This document shows positions 1 through 6,673 of a stretch of 6,990 nt of DNA, piece after piece. Source of the DNA: Deltaproteobacteria bacterium (GTDB lineage: Bacteria > UBA10199 > SBBF01); the NCBI GenBank assembly GCA_016207765.1, contig JACQOY010000113.1, positions 1-6,990 of the forward strand. The letters run 5' to 3'. Position 1 is the stretch's first letter. Every line of letters begins with the position of its first letter. Position numbers and translations under genes: made by a program. The notes beneath the pieces were generated by a model. It worked only from the letters and a program-made list of their open reading frames with translations. It searched no databases and was not told the DNA's origin.

Positions 1-7
1 ATTTTTG

Positions 8-2632
8 TCATTTTGATTTGAGAAGTTTGAGACCGGTCTCAAGGATTTCTTTTTGAGCCGCCGTATTCTTCAAGTCGGCCCTTTTTTCTGCAATGAGCCC
101 AGATTCCGCATGTTCCATGAATTTCGGGTCTTCGAGCCGCGCCTTTAATTGATCGATGTCTTTGACCGTTCTTTGCAACTTCTTTTTCAGGCGTTCCTCT
201 TCTTTTTGCAGATCGATCAACCCCTGAAATGGAATATAAAGCTTCCCGTTGCTCAAATGGGCCACCGCCGCCGGTTCACCAAGCGACAGATTGAGATCGA
301 CTTTCGATACCTTGGCCAACTTCATGATCTTTTGGTGAATGCCTTCGTAAAGGTCAAATTGATCCGTCTGAATGACAATACCTATCTCCGCCGAGAGCGG
401 CACGCCGCTCTCCTGCCGGATATTCCGGATGGCGGCAACAACCTCAATGAGTCTTTCAAACTCCAGCCGCGCCTGATGATATTCGGGGGATTCTTTGCCT
501 GCCTTTGGATATTCCGAAACAACAATCGATTTTCCTTTCCGGTCGGCAAGCATCTGCCAGATTTCTTCCGTCAAAAAAGGGATAAAGGGATGCAGAAGTC
601 TCAAAGCGGAATCGAGGACATGATAAGTTGTCCGGGCGGTTTCCTTTTTCTGTTCTTCTGTACTGTCGGAAAATACCGTCTTGCTGAATTCCAGGTACCA
701 ATCGCAAAAAAAGTACCAAAAAAAGGAATAAACCGCTTGGGCGGCCTTGTTGAATTCGTAATTCCGGATTCCGTTTTCCGTTTTTCGAATCGCCTCCCAA
801 AGTTCGCTCAAAATCCAGCGGTTGAGGGGGAGTTGGGGGTCTATCTCGCGGAAATCTTCCTCGGACTTGATGAACGGGGAGGCGCTCATCAGCGCAAACC
901 GGGAGGCGTTCCAAATTTTGTTGCAAAAATTGCGGTACCCCTCGATGCGCGCCTCGTCCAACTTGATGTCGCGCCCCTGCGCGGCAAAGGCGGCCAGCGT
1001 GAAGCGAAAGGCATCGGTGCCGTATTTTTTCATCATGATGAGCGGATCCACCACATTCCCTTTCGATTTGCTCATCTTCTGCCCCAGCGGATCGCGGACA
1101 ATGGCGTGGATATGGACGTCTCTAAACGGGACCTCCTTCATAAAATGAATCCCCATCATCATCATCCGCGCCACCCAGAAGAAAATGATGTCAAAGGCGG
1201 TGACAAGGGCCGATGTGGGATAGAATTTCTTCAACTCCGGCGTCTGATTGGGCCAACCGAGTGTTGAGAAGGGCCACAAGGCTGATGAAAACCAGGTGTC
1301 GAGAACATCCGGATCTTGTGTCAGTTCAGCTGACCCACACGATGGACATTTTGTGGGCGGCGTTTCGGAAACAACCGGATCACACTTTTTATCGCAGTAC
1401 CATGCTGGTATTTGATGGCCCCACCAGATCTGGCGCGATATACACCAGTCCTGAATATTCTCCATCCAGTTAAAATAGGTTTTTGCCCAGTGTTCGGGGA
1501 TAAATTTTGTTTTCCCATCTTTGACCGCTTTGATCGCCGGTTCGGCGAGCGGTTTGGTTTTTACATACCACTGAGGCGAGAGATACGGCTCCACCACCGT
1601 TTTGCAGCGGTAACAATGTCCGACGGCGTGCGTGTGCGGTTCCACTTTTTCCAGAAATCCTAAAGCTTCGAGATCTTCCACCACCTTTTTGCGGGCAGAA
1701 TGAATCGTCATTCCGGCATAGGGTCCGCCATTGGCGTTGATCTTCCCATCCTCGGTTAAAATATTGATTCGCTCGAGGTTGTGGCGATTCCCGATTTCAA
1801 AGTCGTTAAAATCATGCGCGGGGGTGATTTTCACCACACCGCTCCCGAAGGTGCGATCAACATATTCATCGGCAATCACCGGAATTTCACGATTAACAAG
1901 GGGAAGAAGAACTTTTTTGCCGATCCAATTTTTGTATCGTTCGTCATCCGGATGAACCGCCACCGCCGTATCGCCCAGCATAGTCTCGGGGCGGGTTGTA
2001 GCCACAATCAGGCCTCCATATTTTACATGCCACAAATGCCCTTTCTGTTCCTCATGCTCCACTTCAAGATCGGACAGCGCCGTATGGCACCGGGGACACC
2101 AATTGATCAGACGGAGCCCCCGGTAGATCAATCCTTCACGATGCAATTGCACAAAAACCTTGCGGACGGCCTTGGAAAGGCCTTCATCCATCGTAAACCG
2201 TTCGTTGGCGTAATCACATGACGCCCCAAGCCGTTTGAGCTGGTTGATGATGGTGCCCCCCGATTCGCTCCGCCATTTCCAGACCCTTTCGACGAATTTT
2301 TCACGGCCGAGGTCAAAACGCGACTTCCCCTCGGCGGCCAACTGTTTTTCGACGACATTTTGAGTGGCAATCCCGGCATGGTCGGTCCCAACCACCCAAA
2401 GGGTGCTGTCTCCTTTCATCCGATGGTAACGGACAAGAATATCCTGCAGGGTATTATTCAGGGCATGCCCCATATGAAGCGATCCGGTGACATTGGGGGG
2501 GGGAATGACGATGCTGTAGGACCGATCAGACTGATCGGACAGATCAGGAGCAAAATAATTCCTGTCAATCCAATGTTGGATCCACCGGTCCTCAACGGCG
2601 TGCGGCTCGTAAACCTTGGGAAGTTCTTTCAT
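8..2632 (-). CDS. valS: Valine--tRNA ligase (class Ia aminoacyl-tRNA synthetase), complete
   Basis: This cytosolic enzyme charges tRNA-Val with valine using ATP and edits mischarged threonine. Numbered from the ATG at 2632, the 874-residue protein shows the class I HIGH-type signature HMGH (about 53-56, in [14 protein letters not shown]), the CP1 editing domain with [17 protein letters not shown] (about 212-228), a [15 protein letters not shown] segment (about 442-456), the KMSKS loop (about 519-523), a helical anticodon-binding domain (about 600-760), and a charged C-terminal coiled coil typical of ValRS (about 805-874). Its length matches bacterial ValRS. Three cysteine pairs or clusters (CPRC 179, CYRC 340, CDKKC/CPSC 413-432) suggest bound zinc. 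A TTG six bases upstream (2638) could start the frame, but ATG 2632 is preferred because a -10-like TATAAC ends only 2 nt before the TTG. There is no Shine-Dalgarno sequence and no T-box-like leader. The identification is secure; only the exact start is uncertain. Confidence 0.97.
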   Translation of the reverse strand: MKELPKVYEPHAVEDRWIQHWIDRNYFAPDLSDQSDRSYSIVIPPPNVTGSLHMGHALNNTLQDILVRYHRMKGDSTLWVVGTDHAGIATQNVVEKQLAAEGKSRFDLGREKFVERVWKWRSESGGTIINQLKRLGASCDYANERFTMDEGLSKAVRKVFVQLHREGLIYRGLRLINWCPRCHTALSDLEVEHEEQKGHLWHVKYGGLIVATTRPETMLGDTAVAVHPDDERYKNWIGKKVLLPLVNREIPVIADEYVDRTFGSGVVKITPAHDFNDFEIGNRHNLERINILTEDGKINANGGPYAGMTIHSARKKVVEDLEALGFLEKVEPHTHAVGHCYRCKTVVEPYLSPQWYVKTKPLAEPAIKAVKDGKTKFIPEHWAKTYFNWMENIQDWCISRQIWWGHQIPAWYCDKKCDPVVSETPPTKCPSCGSAELTQDPDVLDTWFSSALWPFSTLGWPNQTPELKKFYPTSALVTAFDIIFFWVARMMMMGIHFMKEVPFRDVHIHAIVRDPLGQKMSKSKGNVVDPLIMMKKYGTDAFRFTLAAFAAQGRDIKLDEARIEGYRNFCNKIWNASRFALMSASPFIKSEEDFREIDPQLPLNRWILSELWEAIRKTENGIRNYEFNKAAQAVYSFFWYFFCDWYLEFSKTVFSDSTEEQKKETARTTYHVLDSALRLLHPFIPFLTEEIWQMLADRKGKSIVVSEYPKAGKESPEYHQARLEFERLIEVVAAIRNIRQESGVPLSAEIGIVIQTDQFDLYEGIHQKIMKLAKVSKVDLNLSLGEPAAVAHLSNGKLYIPFQGLIDLQKEEERLKKKLQRTVKDIDQLKARLEDPKFMEHAESGLIAEKRADLKNTAAQKEILETGLKLLKSK
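2522..2538. repeat. 17-bp palindrome inside the 5' end of valS
   Basis: CCGATCAG and CTGATCGG form a perfect 8-bp inverted repeat around a single A. A further related copy, CAGATCAG, follows at once. The DNA encodes the low-complexity stretch DLSDQSDRS (about residues 30-38 of ValRS), which lies between the N-terminal region and the HIGH-type motif. It sits about 100 bp into the coding region, so it may simply be a by-product of repeated Ser-Asp codons. Confidence 0.5.
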
Positions 2633-2640
2633 TGACAACG

Positions 2641-2669
2641 GTTATAGGTTATACAAAAAAACGCATCAA
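2641..2669 (-). promoter_or_regulatory. Predicted sigma70-like promoter of valS
   Basis: On the minus strand, a -35-like TTGATG (2669-2664) lies 17 bp from a -10-like TATAAC (2646-2641), which ends 8 nt before the ATG at 2632. Transcription would begin at or almost at the start codon. TATAACC is repeated in tandem (plus-strand GGTTATA at 2640-2646 and 2647-2653), so a second possible -10 lies 7 bp further upstream. The element fills the 38-bp gap to the divergent membrane-protein gene, so the two genes may compete for RNA polymerase. This is a consensus match only. Confidence 0.5.
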
Positions 2670-2670
2670 C

Positions 2671-3675
2671 ATGAAAAAATATCTTAAGCGCATCCTCCCA
2701 TGGCTGATTGCGGCCGGGATTCTTTATTTTTTATTCCACAAGATTCCCCCGACGACCGTTCTTTCAACCATCACCCACGCGAATATTCCCCTTTTTGTTT
2801 TCTATTCAATCGCCTACTTCGTAATCATCATGATGGCCGACTGTGTGGGACTCTGCTGGCTTTTGAGCCGCTTCTCAACGCCGGTCAACTTCAAGGAAAC
2901 TCTGCTCATGCGGGGCGCCACCTACCTGCTCATGGTGATCAATTACAACCTCGCCCAGGGGGGCATTGCCTTTTACCTCAGGAGAACACACAAAGCCCCG
3001 GTTTTTAAAACTTTGGGGGCGATGTTTTATTTGACGGTTGTCGATTTGTCGCTCATGCTCACTTTCGCCTTCGCGGCTGTTTTAATGGAGGATATCAGCT
3101 ACCGAGACGTCTCTCTCCGCCCTTTTTTAACCCAATTCGCCCTTCTTTTTTATTCGGGGCTGACCCTTTGGATTGCGTTTTGGGGGTTGATCGATCGCCC
3201 TTTTTTAAAAAAATACCGGTCGGTCGGAGTCGTGGATTGGCTTGTCTCTCGGCACCTCTTTGTGGCGTTCAGGCAATCATCGGCTCTCGACTATCTGAAG
3301 ACTTATCTCTTGCGTCTGCCGACGCTTGTTTTGGTGGTTCTCTCCCTTTTTCTGTGGATCAACGCCTTTCACAGCGCTCTTCCATTCACCGACCTTTTTC
3401 TGTACACGCCGGTCATCATGATTGTTGGGACCCTGCCGATCACCCCTGCCGGGCTTGGCACGGTGCAGGCGCTGTGTGTTGAGTTTTTCAAGACAAACCT
3501 GACGAGTCCTTTGACAACCGGCGGCCTCTACGCCCCCGAGGAGCTTATCCTTGCCGGAAGCCTTTTGTGGGGGGCGGCCAATTTTGTCCTGAAGATCCTG
3601 TTTGGCTTCTACTGCCTGAAACAAAAATCCCGTTCGCTGTTTGAGGAACTCCCCGACAACAATCCGAAATCGTGA
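2671..3675 (+). CDS. Flippase-like integral membrane protein, LPG-synthase TM region / UPF0104 family
   Basis: This is a 334-residue inner-membrane protein with a basic N-terminus (MKKYLKR) and hydrophobic segments at roughly 8-24, 39-66, 116-139, 155-175, 213-233, 243-265 and 291-316. The motif LPITPAGLGTVQAL (about 255-268) resembles the conserved proline/glycine motif of the lysylphosphatidylglycerol-synthase transmembrane family, and NYNLAQGGIAFYLRR (91-105) matches the polar glycine-rich segment in its N-terminal half. Members lacking the soluble aminoacyl-transferase domain, as here, are annotated as flippase-like or UPF0104 and are linked to lipid or lipid-linked sugar translocation. 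The substrate cannot be read from sequence. A TTG start at 2632 would add 13 residues and overlap the valS start; ATG 2671 is preferred because the membrane anchor follows it directly. No Shine-Dalgarno sequence or convincing promoter is visible. It is divergent from valS, and its TGA lies inside the first arm of a long inverted repeat. Confidence 0.72.
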   Translation: MKKYLKRILPWLIAAGILYFLFHKIPPTTVLSTITHANIPLFVFYSIAYFVIIMMADCVGLCWLLSRFSTPVNFKETLLMRGATYLLMVINYNLAQGGIAFYLRRTHKAPVFKTLGAMFYLTVVDLSLMLTFAFAAVLMEDISYRDVSLRPFLTQFALLFYSGLTLWIAFWGLIDRPFLKKYRSVGVVDWLVSRHLFVAFRQSSALDYLKTYLLRLPTLVLVVLSLFLWINAFHSALPFTDLFLYTPVIMIVGTLPITPAGLGTVQALCVEFFKTNLTSPLTTGGLYAPEELILAGSLLWGAANFVLKILFGFYCLKQKSRSLFEELPDNNPKS

Positions 3676-3784
3676 ACGGGTGACGCCTTCGGTGTGGCTC
3701 CCGATCGCGCCGCAGTCCCGCAACGCGGGACGAGGACGAGCGGGAAACCCGCAGGCGGCAGGACCCGTTCACCTATATTTTTTT
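3672..3784 (+). terminator. Multi-stem inverted repeat followed by a T-run; possible terminator or structured RNA
   Basis: An outer perfect 10-bp stem pairs GTGAACGGGT (3672-3681) with ACCCGTTCAC (3763-3772). It encloses a small hairpin (ACGCC 3683-3687 / GGTGT 3691-3695, one G-U pair) and a GCCGC (3709-3713) / GCGGC (3755-3759) stem. That inner stem encloses two more hairpins: GTCCCGC / GCGGGAC (3715-3731, loop AAC) and GCGGG / CCCGC (3740-3752, loop AAA). Seven Ts follow at 3778-3784, five bases after the outer stem. The first arm contains the TGA of the upstream membrane-protein gene. The T-run supports intrinsic termination of that gene. The nested multibranch layout exceeds what a terminator needs, so a dispersed palindromic repeat or small RNA is also possible. 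Confidence 0.5.
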
Positions 3785-3839
3785 AACGCACCGTGTCTTT
3801 TTTCGGCGATATTTTCGCTTTCGCCTCCCCTTCCCCGCA

Positions 3840-3848
3840 TGCTAAAAT
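3840..3848 (+). promoter_or_regulatory. Predicted extended -10 promoter of the first unknown gene
   Basis: TGC followed by TAAAAT (3843-3848) forms an extended -10 element, with the hexamer ending 7 nt before the ATG at 3856. No good -35 is present; the best 17-bp placement is TTCGCC at 3820-3825. The octamer ATGCTAAA (3839-3846) recurs at nearly the same distance before the ATPase and kinase genes in this window. The implied transcript would have essentially no 5' leader. Confidence 0.45.
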
Positions 3849-3855
3849 TTTTATT

Positions 3856-4464
3856 ATGACCGTACTCGATACCGGCACACTGCCGGAGTTCTTTCGGGAA
3901 AAGGTTTCCACATCCATGCAGGCCCTGCACATAAAGGCCAGCCCGCAGGCCGAGTTTTACCTGGTCAATCTTCTCACCACTTTTTCCCAGTCCGAAAACT
4001 TGTTCGACCACAACGAAAAGGGAGAGCTGGTCGATGCGCCCCTGGCCATCCGGTTTTTGGAGGGCTTAAACAAGGCCTCCACCGAAAAAATCCCCCTCCT
4101 TAAAAAAACGGGGGACATCGCCCTTTATATTGCGGGCTTTTTTGCCGACAGCCTTTTTCGAAAGATGATCAACGTCGACTATTATGTGCAGATGGGGGGA
4201 TGCGCCTATTCATCGGTGTCTCAGTTGATCGAAAAAAATCCGGGGCGCGCGTTAAGCGAACTGTTCGGGGAGCTGGCGGAGAACTTTGTCCCTTTCATGG
4301 ACGTCATTTCGGAGGTGGCCGACACCTCCGGAATAAAAACCGACCAGAACCTGCTCAAACTCTACGAAAAATGGCTGAAGACCGGTTCGGAACGAACGCG
4401 CGAACTGTTGATCCGTGAGGGGATCATCCCGAATGAAATGGTTAAAACGAAATTGATCCAATAA
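3856..4464 (+). CDS. Unrecognised soluble helical protein (202 aa)
   Basis: I do not recognise a named family. The protein is predicted to be mostly alpha-helical and cytosolic, with no signal peptide. Features visible are an N-terminal helical region (residues 1-50, including EFYLVNLLTTFSQ), an acidic loop DHNEKGELVD (51-60), a hydrophobic central stretch GDIALYIAGFFADSLF (86-101) that looks more like a buried helix than a membrane span, a YYVQMGGCAYSSVSQL segment (109-124) with the most motif-like character, and a charged helical C-terminus. A GTG at 3793 would add 21 residues (FFGDIFAFASPSPHAKIF); ATG 3856 is preferred because the upstream DNA looks like promoter (extended -10 at 3843-3848). 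There is no Shine-Dalgarno sequence. The next gene is on the same strand after 126 bp and is also an unknown helical protein, so co-transcription is plausible. Codon use looks like that of its neighbours. That the gene is real is fairly sure; its function is unknown. Confidence 0.8.
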   Translation: MTVLDTGTLPEFFREKVSTSMQALHIKASPQAEFYLVNLLTTFSQSENLFDHNEKGELVDAPLAIRFLEGLNKASTEKIPLLKKTGDIALYIAGFFADSLFRKMINVDYYVQMGGCAYSSVSQLIEKNPGRALSELFGELAENFVPFMDVISEVADTSGIKTDQNLLKLYEKWLKTGSERTRELLIREGIIPNEMVKTKLIQ

Positions 4465-4477
4465 ATGACAAAGCCGA

Positions 4478-4499
4478 GCATCCCCGCTTTGCGGGGTGC
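4478..4499 (+). repeat. GC-rich hairpin just downstream of the first unknown gene
   Basis: GCA and CCCCGC (4478-4487, with T4481 bulged) pair with GCGGGG and TGC (4491-4499) around a TTT loop, giving a 9-bp stem 13 bases after the TAA stop at 4462-4464. No T-run follows, so it is not a classical intrinsic terminator. It may stabilise the 3' end of the upstream message or belong to the larger structured region that continues to 4585. Confidence 0.5.
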
Positions 4500-4511
4500 G
4501 AGGCGCGGGGC

Positions 4512-4585
4512 TTGGGGCCATCGAAGGCCTGAAAAAAAATAAGATCAACGCGAGTAGCAACCTTAAAGGACCTTCGGGGCCCCAA
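4512..4585 (+). promoter_or_regulatory. Long stem-loop ending 5 nt before the start codon of the second unknown gene
   Basis: TTGGGGCC (4512-4519) pairs with GGCCCCAA (4578-4585); after a small AT/G internal loop, CGAAGG (4522-4527) pairs with CCTTCG (4571-4576), and CC (4528-4529) can pair with GG (4568-4569) across a bulged A. That totals about 16 bp closed by a 38-nt A-rich loop (4530-4567). The only purine-rich Shine-Dalgarno-like string, AAGGA at 4566-4570, is partly inside the stem and 20 nt from the ATG at 4591. The position suggests cis control of translation or mRNA processing, but it does not match any riboswitch class I can recall. A dispersed palindromic repeat is the main alternative. 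Confidence 0.45.
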
Positions 4586-4590
4586 ATATA

Positions 4591-5256
4591 ATGCTCAACC
4601 AGATTCAAAACCAGCTCGAACGTTTGTACGGGATTTCGCTTCCGCAGAGGGCGGAGGAATACCTGGTAAGCCGGCAGGAAGCCTTGAAGGTCTTGACCCT
4701 CCCCCCCAACTCCAAAATTCCCAAAGAGCTTTTTCTGGTGCGCCAGAACGGGGGTGCCACCCGAGCTTCGGGCACAGCCCTTGAGATCGCCATTTTTCTT
4801 GATTCGAAACTCCTGAAAAATCTCGAAAAGAACAATCCCTTCTTTTCCTTGAACGAAAAGAACCTTTCCGATTTTTGCATCTTGATCGAGGGGATTTCAC
4901 ACTTTGTTTATTACCTCTGGAAGGCCCACCAGGGGCATTCAATCACCCAGTTGGAAATGGAGTTGCAGGCCGAGATCGACAAATTTCTCATGCTCCTCTT
5001 TTACTTAAGGGCCGACGGTGATCCAACAGTTCCGCAAAAACTTTTTGACACCCTCTTTGACGATTTCACCCTGTTTGAAAATCTTTCCACCGAAAAAAAG
5101 GCCCGCTACCTTACCGCCTCAAAACTGGCCATGAAATACTGCCACCGCCTCCAGGAACAATACCACCGCAGGCGGGAATTTCAGGACTTAATCGAGGAGA
5201 TCCGGCAGTTTTACAATTTTTCGCAGGAACAAAAGATCAGCCACATCATACACTAA
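4591..5256 (+). CDS. Unrecognised soluble helical protein (221 aa)
   Basis: I do not recognise a named family. The 221 residues form an N-terminal helical region (1-38), a short strand-rich part (LFLVRQNGG at 47-55 and ALEIAIFLD at 63-71), then a long helical region. Two stretches look most conserved in character: FCILIEGISHFVYYLW (95-110) and SITQLEMELQAEIDKFLMLLF (117-137), each a amphipathic helix with buried acidic residues. The C-terminus (165-215) is a basic, glutamine-rich helix suited to a coiled coil or partner binding. There is no signal peptide or membrane span. The ATG at 4591 is used because no other in-frame ATG lies near the start; it overlaps a TATAAT string (4587-4592) and lacks a spaced Shine-Dalgarno sequence. 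It lies downstream of another unknown gene on the same strand, behind a large stem-loop, and converges on the ATPase gene. The gene is likely real; its role is unknown. Confidence 0.8.
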   Translation: MLNQIQNQLERLYGISLPQRAEEYLVSRQEALKVLTLPPNSKIPKELFLVRQNGGATRASGTALEIAIFLDSKLLKNLEKNNPFFSLNEKNLSDFCILIEGISHFVYYLWKAHQGHSITQLEMELQAEIDKFLMLLFYLRADGDPTVPQKLFDTLFDDFTLFENLSTEKKARYLTASKLAMKYCHRLQEQYHRRREFQDLIEEIRQFYNFSQEQKISHIIH

Positions 5257-5267
5257 GGACCGAAATT

Positions 5268-5359
5268 GTCATTCCCGCGAAAGCGGGAATCCAGTCCTTT
5301 CAAATGCTTTTGGATCCCCGTTTCGTGAAACAGCACCCTTGTGGTGTCACGGGGATGAC
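5268..5359. repeat. Two-part palindromic intergenic repeat (REP/MITE-like), 92 bp
   Basis: The element begins GTCATTCCCG and ends CGGGGATGAC, which are inverted copies with one mismatch. Its first half is a perfect hairpin, ATTCCCGC (5271-5278) / GCGGGAAT (5283-5290) with a GAAA tetraloop, followed by CCAG. The second half is closed by ATCCCCGT (5314-5321) / ACGGGGAT (5349-5356) and contains two small inner hairpins (GTTTC/GAAAC and CACC/GGTG). Palindromes starting GTCATTCCCGCG are common dispersed repeats in many bacterial genomes. It fills almost the whole 104-bp gap between two convergent genes, where it could stop transcription from both sides, although it has no T-run. Confidence 0.75.
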
Positions 5360-5360
5360 G

Positions 5361-6671
5361 TCAAACGCGAGTTTGCAACAGCCTCCCAAGCCCGTAAAAG
5401 GGAATCCATTGGAAAGACTCAAGGCGTGCCTGGGGATGCGATGAAACAATAAACGATTTCTTCGGATGAAATTTCTCATTAAATAAATGGAGACTCCTAA
5501 GCCTGCCGGCCTTGTCGCTCTTTACTTCAACGGGGGCAACGGCTCCATCGTGTTCGACCAGATAATCGATCTCGGCGGATGAGCCCCGTTCTTCACGTTT
5601 CCAGTAATAGAGGGGTTGAAAATGGGAGATGGATGTATAAGCCATGATTTCCTGCCCCACAAATTGTTCGGCCAGAGCCCCGTTATAAATATTCATGGGA
5701 TCTTCTTTTTCCGGGATTTTCCCCCAGTCAACGCCGCATAGGGCCTGCAAAAGGCCGATATCAAGAAGAATAGCTTTGAAAACCTTCTCGGTGCTTGTGA
5801 CTCCGAGGGGAAGAGAAGGGACACGCGCCGCCCTCACCCGATAGAGCACTTGCGCCCTCTCCAACAATAAAATGACCTGTTTAATAAGCGTGGTACGGGC
5901 ATCTTTGTCGATATGGGAATATTTGATTTGGGTTCCAATAAGCTGGGGAAGTTTTTCCAAGACGGTCAGCATGATATCGTAAGGGATTTTCGAGGCATAT
6001 TTGGTAAAATCCTGGCGATAGGTTTCGACAAGGGAAAGCTGTAGTTCGCCGACCTCTTTCAACGAACCTGTCTTCAGATAAAGGTCGATCGCCTCCGGCA
6101 TTCCCCCTACCTGGAAATATTTTTTGACAAGCGACAGAGACTTGAAATGAACGACGTCTTCTTCTTCGGGAAGGGAAACGGCCAGTTTTTCGGCCAGCAT
6201 GTTTTCCCCCAGTGCCAGCAGAAACTCGTGAAAAGAAAAGGGGTGCATATACAGATAGGTAACTCGGCCCACAGGGACCCCCGCCTCTTCAATGGAAAAA
6301 TCGAGCAGGGAACCGGCGGCAATGACGGCGATGTCCGGCCTTTCCTCCCAAAAATATCTCAAGGCTGTAATGGCCCGTGGACATTTTTGAATTTCATCAA
6401 AAAAAAGAAGGGTCCGGGCCGGGTCGATGCGTGTATTCAATAGAACTTCCAATCGCTGGAGAATGGCGGGGATATGGAGATCACCAGAAAAAATATCGGC
6501 GAGCATTTTTTGTTTTTCAAAATTGGCGATGACACAATTCTGGAAATTTTCCCTCCCGAATTTTTCAACGGTATACGATTTGCCCACCTGCCGGGCCCCC
6601 TTAAGGATCAGCGGTTTTCTGCGTTCTGATTCCTTCCAGACCTTGAGTTTTTGCTCAATATTTCTATACAT
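5361..6671 (-). CDS. AAA-family ATP-binding protein with DUF4143 (PD-(D/E)XK-like) C-terminus
   Basis: This 436-residue cytosolic protein has an N-terminal P-loop ATPase: Walker A GARQVGKS (25-32), Walker B LLFFDEIQ (88-95) and a sensor-like VIAAGS (116-121). The middle carries the helical, winged-helix-like region usual for the family (about 225-330). The C-terminal part has GALAEQFVGQE (331-341), YYWKREERGSSAEIDYLV (355-372) and PVEVKS (380-385), which supply a PD-(D/E)XK-like set (E335, D369, E382, K384). The length is typical, and no frameshift or lost motif is seen. Such ATPases are widespread, often strain-specific, and without a settled function; DNA-related, stress and toxin-antitoxin-like roles have been suggested for relatives. 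The start MYRNIEQ at 6671 is chosen because Walker A is correctly placed and a promoter lies just upstream; AAGG is too close to the ATG for a normal Shine-Dalgarno. The gene stands alone, convergent with the preceding gene and divergent from the kinase. Confidence 0.9.
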   Translation of the reverse strand: MYRNIEQKLKVWKESERRKPLILKGARQVGKSYTVEKFGRENFQNCVIANFEKQKMLADIFSGDLHIPAILQRLEVLLNTRIDPARTLLFFDEIQKCPRAITALRYFWEERPDIAVIAAGSLLDFSIEEAGVPVGRVTYLYMHPFSFHEFLLALGENMLAEKLAVSLPEEEDVVHFKSLSLVKKYFQVGGMPEAIDLYLKTGSLKEVGELQLSLVETYRQDFTKYASKIPYDIMLTVLEKLPQLIGTQIKYSHIDKDARTTLIKQVILLLERAQVLYRVRAARVPSLPLGVTSTEKVFKAILLDIGLLQALCGVDWGKIPEKEDPMNIYNGALAEQFVGQEIMAYTSISHFQPLYYWKREERGSSAEIDYLVEHDGAVAPVEVKSDKAGRLRSLHLFNEKFHPKKSFIVSSHPQARLESFQWIPFYGLGRLLQTRV

Positions 6672-6673
6672 AC

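Noticed and set aside
149..1267. A 372-codon open frame on the plus strand opposite valS
   Set aside because: It lies wholly antisense to a confidently identified valS, its translation has no recognisable motif, and its long openness follows from valS codon bias.
1781..2221. Other plus-strand open frames opposite valS
   Set aside because: They are shadows of valS; the protein translations are irregular and match no family.
2632..2637. Perfect TTGACA as a -35 for the flippase-like gene
   Set aside because: At 16-18 bp spacing only an A-run follows; the nearest -10-like string (TATACA at 2650) is 12 bp away, too close. The string is the reverse of the valS start region.
2632..2670. TTG start for the flippase-like gene
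   Set aside because: It would add 13 polar residues before the natural MKKYLKR membrane anchor and would overlap the valS start codon.
3277..3723. Minus-strand open frame across the 3' part of the flippase-like gene
   Set aside because: It is antisense to a clear membrane protein and runs through the intergenic inverted repeat, without start signals or motifs.
4587..4592. TATAAT as a -10 for the second unknown gene
   Set aside because: It overlaps the ATG itself, so a transcript from it would start inside the gene, and the -35 position (TAAAGG) is poor.
5268..5359. CRISPR repeat or attachment site
   Set aside because: There is a single compound palindrome with no spacer-repeat periodicity, no tRNA and no integrase nearby.
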